DNA from: Prorocentrum cordatum | Lineage: Eukaryota; Sar; Dinophyceae; Prorocentrales; Prorocentraceae | DNA length: 64,000 nt | Assembly (NCBI GenBank): GCA_963575745.1 | Contig: CAUYUJ010018871.1 | Coordinates: 589,037 to 653,036 of the forward strand | Reading direction: 5' to 3' | In this document: piece by piece, positions 1 through 9,700 of the stretch | How positions within the stretch are numbered: the first letter of the stretch is position 1 | Layout: each line of letters opens with the position of its first letter | The notes under the pieces: generated by a model | Database searches by the model: none | Told to the model about the DNA's origin: nothing | Seen by the model: the letters and a program-made list of their open reading frames with translations, nothing else | Translations under genes and position numbers: made by a program

Positions 1-750
1 CCAGTGGTGCCTCCGCTGTTGCCAACCGACCAGGAGCCCGCGCGATGAGGCCCCACACACGCTTCCGCGCACGCATCCCGACGACCCCGAGAGCCAGCAC
101 GTGCATCCCCTCCGACACCCGCTGCTACAGGAGCACTACGCCGCTGTAGTTGCCGCCGCAGTCGCCGATGTCACCACCGCCACCACCGCCGCCATCGCTG
201 AAGTCACGCCGCGGTATCGCGAGCCTCGTCTGTCACGCCACGGTCGACCAGCCCGTCCCCGCGAGACGGCCCCACAAGCGGCGCGGCCTCTGGCAACCCG
301 CCGACTCACGAAGCCGCCGCAGCTCAGGCCACCGACGCCGAGGCAAGTGAAACACGTGAGCGCACCCTCGGCGGCGACGGCGTGCACGGAGCGCCCGACG
401 ACAAAGCGGATGCAAGCAACGCCCGTGGTTCCTCTTCCGACATAGACACCCAACCACCACGACGGCGAGCACGCCACGCATCACCCGCCAGGCCCCAGGC
501 GCCTTCAGGCCCTGGTACGCCCCACCCAGCCCTCTGGCCACCGACGCGCAACTTACGCAGCACCATCCAGCGCGACCCAGCGGTCCCCGTGCCGCCGACG
601 AGCATCCTCACCTCCCTGTACCAGAACGGCTTTGCGCTTGGTAACAGTGGCGTGACCACGGAGGACATCGAAGACGCCCTGCGACTCTACGACCATCCTC
701 GATACACCCATGACCCAACGCTCCAAGCGTTGGCGCCGTGGACCGACATC
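1..750 (+). other. 5' flank of the LINE frame, no ATG
   Basis: The main LINE frame has stops at 46-48 (TGA) and 199-201 (TGA) and is open from 202 onward. It has no ATG until 751. The open stretch 202-750 is Pro/Ser/Arg-rich and could be translated from an upstream exon or a non-ATG codon such as the GTG at 382, or could be 5' UTR. Other frames here are also open, as expected for GC-rich sequence, and resemble nothing known to me. Confidence 0.5.
495..515 (+). repeat. Mini-hairpin 1 in the LINE frame
   Basis: CCAGG-C-GCCT-TC-AGGC-CCTGG: a 5-bp outer stem, one bulged C, a 4-bp inner stem and a two-base loop. It encodes QAPSGPG. Confidence 0.7.
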
Positions 751-3700
751 ATGCAGAGGCCCCCGAACCGACTCACTTGGGTGCTGGAAGACTCGGGCGG
801 GAACTCAGGCGAGACGATCTTCCCCTACCTCACGTGGGACCTCCGTGCTCCTACCACTGACACGCCCACGGTCTTCTGGCACGGGACCCGCGGCGACCTT
901 GCGGCCCGTCTTGCTTTCAACGGAGGCCACCTCCTGCCGGGCCCCCGCCGTGAAGCGAAGGGCCGAACCGCCACAAATGTCGACCGCACGTACGTGGGTG
1001 TGCACCCGTCGCTGGCCGCGTGGTACGCGGTGCCGCCTCACCCGCCCCGCAGCCTCGAAGACGACACCCTCGCCTGGGGACCCATCGCGCTCTGGATGTG
1101 CGAGGCTACCAAACCGCCGCGCGGTGAGAACTGGCACAACTTCGTGAACGGGGAGGCTCACGGAGCGCGCCTCATCTACCCACGGGTCCTGGGCCTCCTC
1201 ATCCGCATGGACTGGTGTGCCCCCACCGAAGCTGCCTCCAGGTGCCGTGCCCTCCCGCACACCTGTGGCATGGGCGACTGCACGCACGCCCTCCACATTG
1301 CCGGCTTCGATCACCCAGACCTCCGCGAGGCGGCTGAAGCCCGCGACCAGGAGGCAAAGATCTGGCGCCGGCTGGACACCGTGGCAGCGTGGCCACCGCC
1401 ACAGGCACTATACTCGCCAGAGGCAGCGCGAGCATGGGCTACACAGCACTACGACACCGAAGCAGCCACCAGGGCCGACCCAAACCAGCCCCGTCCGCGT
1501 GCCTCGCTTCGCAAGCTCCAGCTGGACCCGCAGCCACTGATCGACCTGGTGTACACTGCCACGGCGCAGGCTGTACCCGAGCGGTGGCAGTCTGACGTAC
1601 GAGCGCCGCGCCCCAGCGGCTCCAGCCCTGGGGCCGCGTCTGGCCCATCGCACACCTCTCAGCCAGGTGCCGCCTCGGGACACAGTCCAGACCGCTCACC
1701 GACGGCATCGGGAGCCGACGACCGCCGTACGCCGTCCCTCATCAGCGCGGCCGCCGCCCTCGCCCGAGGCCATGCTCGCGCACGGCGCTCCGCCTCACGT
1801 TCGTCACGGCAGAGCGGCGGCAACTCCGCCTCTGACAGCAGCGACATCGATACGTGGGAGCACATCGAGACGGAAGAGGAGCCGACCGCCTACCACGTCC
1901 TCGCCTTCCACGTCCGCGATGTGCGGTCCCGTGTGAACGCCCCTGGCGTCGAGGTCTGGCTCGACCCAGGCGAGCATCACGATGGCGCCTACCTACCGTG
2001 GGGGACGACCGTTGTGGGCCACCGCGTCACTGACCCTGCGGTTGCGGGTCGCGATGGCTGGGTCATCCTTCACCACGACCACGGCGACACTACCACCAGG
2101 CTCTGGGCACCGACCCAAGTCCACGTCAAGGCGGACGACACTTGGCGCACGGTCATGATCGCAGCGGACCTGGGGCCCCAGTGGATCCAGCGCCATGCTG
2201 ACGACGCTCGCCTCCCCGCGGAGGCGGTCCGCACTACAGGCCAGTCCTGGTTCGCCGACGTCTGGCCTTTGTGGGATCGACCCCGACCCCACCCAGACGA
2301 CGCAGTCACCGACGAGCAAGCGTTCCCGCCCCTACCAGGACGCTGGATTTGCCTACAGTGCCGATTCCAATGCTGCCAGTATTGTGCTGCCCGCCGCAAC
2401 ACGCAGCTCGGCACCTCGGGCCATCCCACGTGCCCGGACTGCTCCCTCAGCGGACTGCGTGCACCTATGGACTGGTCCACGGACTACTCTTGCAACAGCT
2501 GGACGTGCGTGTACAGCACCGACGACAGGGCCGCCGACACATGCTGCCTCTCCAGCAGATGCCCGCACCCGCCTCGTCCGCACAGCCTGCTCGACGTCCG
2601 TGCCACAGGGATGCCTCCGCACATCCTCGCCCGCCAATACGGCAACGCGCCAGCCCAGCACGACCTCCTGGAGCCCCCCCGAGCGCCTTCAGGCCCCGGG
2701 GGGGAGCTTCCGAAACCAGGCCAAGCAGGATACCAGGGCCAATGGTATCTACCACCGAGGCCGCGTCGCGTCCCCAAGCAGGGATTGCCCGACGGCACGA
2801 GGCGGCCACCAGGGTTCACAGGGACGGGGATGCCTGAAGACCCGTCTCCCGACCAACCGCTGTGGAAGGAAGGCTACGTGCTCTTCGGCCCGCACCAGGC
2901 CCTCAAGGAGGATTTCATCTTCAACAAAGCGGTGCGCCGACCTTACTCCCTAGCCATCACCAACATGTACAGGGATCGTGTCACAGTCAGGACCGTCTGC
3001 GAGTCTATCGCCGAGCGCATCCACACTACCCGCACGCGCTGGCGGGATGTGGTACTGTACTGGGATGCCGAGGGCGGCCCTGGGCCTCAAGCTCTCGACT
3101 ACGACATGCGCCTCTGTGACGCCATGGTGAGTCGTGCCACGACCGAAGCCGAGTTGAACCACGACCGCAACAACCGTGGTAGCTTCTGTCTCTATGGACC
3201 AGCGCACCAGCGGGCTGTGAACATCACGGTGCTCCCCGAGCCGCAGAACATTGACTTTGTGGAGCATGTACGGCGCTACTCACCTGACGGGGAGACTTAC
3301 CCAGACCATGCCTTCGAGCACGTCTACCAGGGCTGGCGGCGGCCCGACGTGCCGCCCATCCTCCCCGACACCCGCCCGCTCTCGAGAGCCGACCAGCAGC
3401 GCTACCAGCAGCACCAGCAGCGCACCCAGCAGCGCGACCAACGCGACGCAGGTCAGCCGAGCACGCCACGCAACCGCTCTCCTGCGCGCGTCCCGACAGG
3501 CGACAGAGCGGTGTACGGCGGAGGCGCCGCCTACCACCGCGGCCCCATTGGTGCCAGGCCCGCGGCGGCAGGGGCAGCCGCGTCCAGCTACGGCCACGTC
3601 CCCCGCGCCAGGGTGCACCCAGCGGTCGTCGGCTACCCGCGCGCACTCGCGCAGGCTCCCCCACGGGCCATCTCGCCCGCGCCAGGGTCCACGCGTGCCT

Positions 3701-6700
3701 GGGGCCTTTACCCAGGCCGCCACGACAGCACCGCCAGCAACCAGTCCGCAGCGGCACCCCTTGCGGCTTCAGCCCAGGGGGCTGCATCAAGCCGCGGCAG
3801 GACAGGGCGCCCCGAAGGATGGCGCGAGGTGAACGTGCGCGCCTGGCAACCGCGCCAACACACGCCCCCGCCAAACGTGGCCGCAGCGCAGCGCCCTGCC
3901 CAGGCAAAGCCCGCCCCCCCTGAGCGCGAGCGGCAGCCGCTCGTCCCGCTCGTCCTCACGCGCACCCAGGCACACCGCAGCGCCTCCCCGCGGCACAGCG
4001 AGGGTAGTGCCCACCGCGTCAGCCCCCGGCCTGACGCCGCCGACCCTGACCAGGCTGCAGCCTCGGCGGCGGGCGGCACAGGCGGCTCCCGCCCGCCCAG
4101 CCCAGCACCCAGCGCAGCGCCGATCCGCTCCCCCAGCAGGGCGGACTCTGCGCGCGCCAACGCCCAGGCGGCCTCGCCACGTGACCGCCACACGGGCGGG
4201 CGCGTCCCGCGCAGCCGGCCCAGCAGCCGCCACAGCTCGCGCAAGCCCCCTGGGAGTTCCACGAGCTCGCCGCCCCGCGAGACTCAGGCTGACGCCCAAG
4301 CCCCCGAGGTGATGCCACGTTTCGGTGCCGGCGCCAAAGACCCTAACGAGGTCGACCTCGAGCCGACGCCGTCCACGGATCAGGAGCTGCCACCGCCCAC
4401 CCGCGTCGCCCCCCCCGACGAGGCGCCGACCTTCGACCCCTTCAAGAACAAGTACCGCGTCAAGGACCTCGCGGCGGGCTTCGGCGGCGGCTCACCGCTG
4501 TCTCCTCAGAGCCATGGCGGCGCCCCCGCCACCTCTGCCGCTGCCGCGGCAGCGGCGGCCCCGCGTGGAGTCAGCCCTGTCCGCAACGCGAGCCTCACGG
4601 CAGCGGGCATGGACGAGGCTCAGCGCCAGGCCACTGACCGCGCCGCTCGCCACGCCCAGCTAGTGGCTGACGCGCTGGCAGGGCGTGCACCGCCGCAGCC
4701 ACAGGGCCCACCGCCCGAGGCGAGCGCGGAGGGCGCACATGAACAAGCTGTTCCAGCTGACGCTGCTCATCACGGCACTGACGGGGCGGGCGCGCCGCCG
4801 CAGGACGGACCAGCGGTGTCGCGTGCGCAGTATTCGCGCGCGCGCTGCGCCGCTGCCGCGCCACGCTGCCGTCGCTGGTTTGCTTTTGCTCTTGCGCTCG
4901 GCAGGATGGATCGAGGAGTCGCCTCCCTCTCCCCCTGCTGCCGTCTCACCTTTCCCCCCTCCGCCCCCCACGGTACAGGAGTGAGGAGGTTTTTTCGAGG
5001 CAGTTTTACCAATGTTTATGAACCCCCCCCGGCGCAGCGTCGACCATGCCTTGCCTACACTTTTGGCCCGACGGCGGCTTCAGCCCCGTCCAAGCCAATC
5101 TGCTGTGACGCTATGAGCTCCTACTGTGGCCAAGCCTCCTACCTGGGTGATGGCCAGGCCGCCCTCCACCGTGCGGGGCGTGCTAACCCCAGCTCCACCG
5201 ACGGAGATGGGCCAGGGCGCTCCATCCACCTCGTCAGCCTCAACATCACGAGTCTTCCAGCGAACTGGCCAACCATTACCGCCCTAGGTGTCGACCACAA
5301 CGCCGCAGTCATAGCGCTGCAGGAGACCCGTCATGCCAAGCCTACCAGGCAAGCCATCGCCACCAACGCCGCCAATCCACACCACGGAGGATACCAGGCC
5401 AGTCTGGGACCTGACCTGGACCTGGCGCGTGCCCAGCGCAAAGCTGCTCACGGTGGCACGGACCACACGGTCGAGGGCAACACCGGCGCCTCGGGCGGGG
5501 TTGCCATCCTCTCTAAGGACGCCATCGTCGACTCCACCGTCGACGACATTGCGACCTGTATCGCCACCCTCAAGGCCAAGAAACGATGGCACGAGGTCTT
5601 CCTCCCGCTCTGCACCCAGCACCGCCGCAGGCGGCGACGAAACAACCACGGTCCCGCTGGGATCTACATTGCGAGCCTCTACGGGGTCGCTGGAGGGGAC
5701 AGCACCGATATATTTCGGCTTGCTGATTGCGCCGCCGCGAGGGTCGGCTCAGCCCCGTATTTCATTTGTATGGACGCCAACACGAACATCGACGACAATC
5801 CACACCTGCTGCACATGATGCAGCACGGATGGTCCAACGTCGCTGAAGGCACACCAGACCACACCATGCACACATATGGCAATATCCCTGACTGGGACCG
5901 CGTCACCAAGTGCCCCCGCACTTCGCGCATCGACTATGTCATCGCCAACCAAGCTGCGCGATCCCTTGTCACCGACTTCTGCTATCTGCGTGACTTGCCA
6001 GCGAAGTCCCATGTTGGCCTGCAGGTCACACTCGACCTAAGCCGCCTCGATCACACGGCCCCACGCCTTTTGGCCCCCACGCCATACCCTCCAAACGACG
6101 GAGCTCATGAGGACCACGAACTCCAGGCACTAGGGACCCACATCGCCGGACGATACCACGACCGCATGGAGCAGGCTGACGCACGCGACGATGTGGAACG
6201 CATGTTCGCCCTGGCAAACGAGGCCAGCCATGAGTACCATCTCACCCGGCTGCGGGACCTGCCGCCCCCACCGCCAGACCACCCAAAAAAGAAGGCCCCT
6301 ACCATGCACGGGCTCACACCCACGTTCGAGGAGCGACCCGCTGTCCCCCGCGCCTTTCCCACCTACGGAGCCTCCACGATTCACATGAACCGCCTTCGCA
6401 AGCTCCATCGGCAACTTTGCGAGCTTCGCTTCATCGGACTGCACCATCATATAGACTGCCGTGCTATCCCGCCGCACCTGGCGCAACGCATCGACTGCAC
6501 GTGGGCCGCGGCCCGCCTTCTCTGCCACAAGCTGCGCCCCACGGCCCTCCTGGCCTTTCCTGGCGCCTGGACCCCCGACGTGCCAACGCCACGCGGAGAG
6601 CAGCTCGATCGTCTGATCCAAAATCTAGACTCGGAGCTGGCGCGACGTGCAAACCGAGCCAAAGCCGAACGCATTAAGATCTGGTCTGAGGGCGTCCGCG

Positions 6701-9700
6701 AGCCAAGCGGGCGCAAGGCGGCCATATACGCACGGGCTGCCGACTGCTCGCCCACGGCGTACCTCCGCACGCCTACCACTCCCGACGATGCACAGCTCCA
6801 CTGCGACATCACCGCCTTCCACCCTGACCAAGCTAGCACGGACGACAGTGATGCCGACACCGACGCCGGCGGCTTCAGCCCCGGCGACGGTAGCTCGCCC
6901 GACACGGACAACGACGATGGCCCCATTCGTGGCCCACTACCAGCCCAGGTTCCCGACGCCCTCCCCGCCAACGCTATCGTTGCCAACACCAAAGACATGC
7001 TCAAGCTCATGGTCGACACCTGGGAGCCCATCCTGGCCACGTACCGCGCTCGCGCGGGCCATGACGCCGAAGCTATGCCGACGTGGGCGGACTTCTACGA
7101 CGAATACCGCCAAGAGCTGCCTACGCCATCACCAGCAGCCCCCTTCCACCTTACCGACGACCAACTCATCCACTTCATTCGCACCCGTTCACCGCGCCGC
7201 GCGGGGGGACTCGACGGCTGGACGACCAAGGAGGCAAAGGAGTTACCCGACGACATCCTTCGCCTCTTCGCCAGCGTCTTACGTGCTATGCAACGCACTG
7301 GCACCATCCCCGAGCCCCTCCTGCACGTGCCAAACCCGTGCCTCCGAAAAGGCCGAGGGGAACTCCCGACGGACCAACGGCTTCTCTCGGTTCTTTCCGT
7401 GTGGATGTATGCGTGGGAGGCGCCGGCCTACCGTAGCCTCACGACCTGGCGGCAAGGATGGACCCATGCCACGAGCTTCGGCGCCGTTCCCAAAGCCACC
7501 ATCGGGGATGTCAGCACTTCTCTCGCCCTGCGCATCGAACACGCCAGGACTTTACTCCTCCCCTTAGCTGGAGCAGCCCTTGACCGACAGAAGTGCTTCG
7601 ACTACCTCATCACGGACATCTGTCTAAACCTTGCGCTGCACGCGGGGTGCCCACAAGACATCGTTACTGTCCGCCGAAACTTCTACAGACACCACAAACG
7701 CTACATCCGCATGAACGGAGCGTACTCCAGGGACCTGGCCAGGACAAACGGTCACCTCCAGGGCAGCTCGTGGTCCCTGGATGACATCAAGCTGCTCATG
7801 TGCGTGTGGACAAAGAGGCAGCACCGATACGTTCCTCGATCACTCAGCACTACCTTCGTTGACGACAGCAACTCCACTACCCACACCGCTCCTGAGCTGC
7901 AGAAATCTCTCGACGAAACCGCCAAGTTTGACCGATTCTCCGGTCAACGCATTCACCCTGGTAAAGTGGCAGGGTGGGCGCTCACCGATGAGCTGCACGC
8001 CGCCGTCACCCAGCTCACACTGGCGGATCGCCCCCTCCGAGTGGTCGATTCCTTCAAGCTCGTCGGAAGTTACATCAACGCCGAGGCAGCGCCGGCTCCA
8101 GCCGCGCTAAACCTCACGGCCACCGCAGACGCCCGTGTGCGGAGGGCGACTATCCGCCTGCCGCGCATTGGCAAGCTCCCGTCGCCGATGCTTATCAAGG
8201 CGCGGCACGCCCGATCCCTGGCCGCCAGCGTCTGCACCACGGGCACCGACATCCAAGCACCATCAGGCCCAGCCAAGACTGCCTACAACCACGCCCTCAA
8301 GGCGGCTATCCGCCCCAAGGGGAACAAGTGGGTCGAGTTCTGGACTCTCATGGCCGTGTGCGTGCCGGGACACGCCCTTGAGATCGACGCCATCACGCAG
8401 CGTGAAGCATTCCTGTGCCTGCGGCGTCAGGTTAACCGCGACGTCACACTCTGCGGGCTCGCCAGAGACCTCCAACACCACGTCCAGACCCTGTTTGGTG
8501 GAGGACCCGTCGGGCGACTCGTCCAGTCGCTCCAGCAGCTCCGATGGACCTGGCCCACATTCGGCATCATGTACGATGACTGGGGCTGCCCGATCAGCTG
8601 GCTGAATCTACCCCAAAACGCCTTCCTGCACATGCTGCGGGCCTCACAACGCAGGGCATTTCTGCGCAAGATCAAGCCACGGCGACACGACCTTGGCTAC
8701 CTCGCCTCGGTCAGACAGGGCCTTGACCTCTTCGCCAGCACGTGGCTCGCCCGAACCAAAGGAGCTGCCAAATGCACTGCCTGGCAGCTGGCGCTCCTCC
8801 TAAACTACCTGTCGGGCGGGGGCCACACCCAACAGCGACGATCCCGATCCAACACGTCGGCAGACTTTAGCCCCATGTGCCGCTACTGCGACGAGGAAGA
8901 GGAAACTCAGGAGCACACTGTCCGCGACTGTGAGTGCTGGGCCCGAGAAAGAGTTCCTCTCACCACCCTCATCAGTGACGACCAGTGGGCCCGTCTTCCG
9001 CCGCACACAAGACACTGCGGGCTCTTCGACGAAGACCCAGCCCTCCTCGACCTGCAGGCCGACCATCCAGCGCCGCAGGGCACGCACGCGGAGCTCTGGG
9101 CAAGGATTCACAGATGTGTCATGGCCAAGCCCGACATGTTTCGCGTCGAAAAAGTCGCCAGCCACCTGGGAGACCTGGGCATCGACCGTGGGCTCATCGG
9201 GCCCATCGCGGAGGAGTTCAACCGTCAGGCCGACGCCCTTGCCACAGCGGCGGCACGCACGCACAACCTCTCCGACGACATCGTTGAAGCTGCCAAAACA
9301 CGACATCGCCAAGCGACCGTGCTCCACGGGGTCGCTGTCGCCATCTACGAGCGCAGACACCGTACTCTGCCGCTCCCACACCGCAGGGCTGGGTTTACAG
9401 CGGCTGAACTCAGCAAAATGGAACCAAACCCCCTGCTGTCGGACCAGGCACCACCTGCGGCTGGACCAGACATCCCGCAGAACCCTGACGAGCTCTGGGC
9501 CGAGGCACAACGGGCGATGTACGACGAACAGGAGGACGACCCGTTCGGCTTCGGCGGGGGACTAGACTTCCTGGACGACGGGCCAGCCAGCGCCAACCCT
9601 GCCCCGTCGGGCATCCGCACGACGCCCACCTCGACTCCGCCACCGAGAGCGGCACCGCACCCACACGATGACGTCGCTCACCTCCAAGACGCCGACGAGG

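Noticed and set aside
1926-1965. 11-bp hairpin (CCTGG...CCAGG) in the LINE frame
   Set aside because: Lacks the GSCT-YC-RGSC core of the mini-hairpin family and codes ordinary sequence; kept out of that set.
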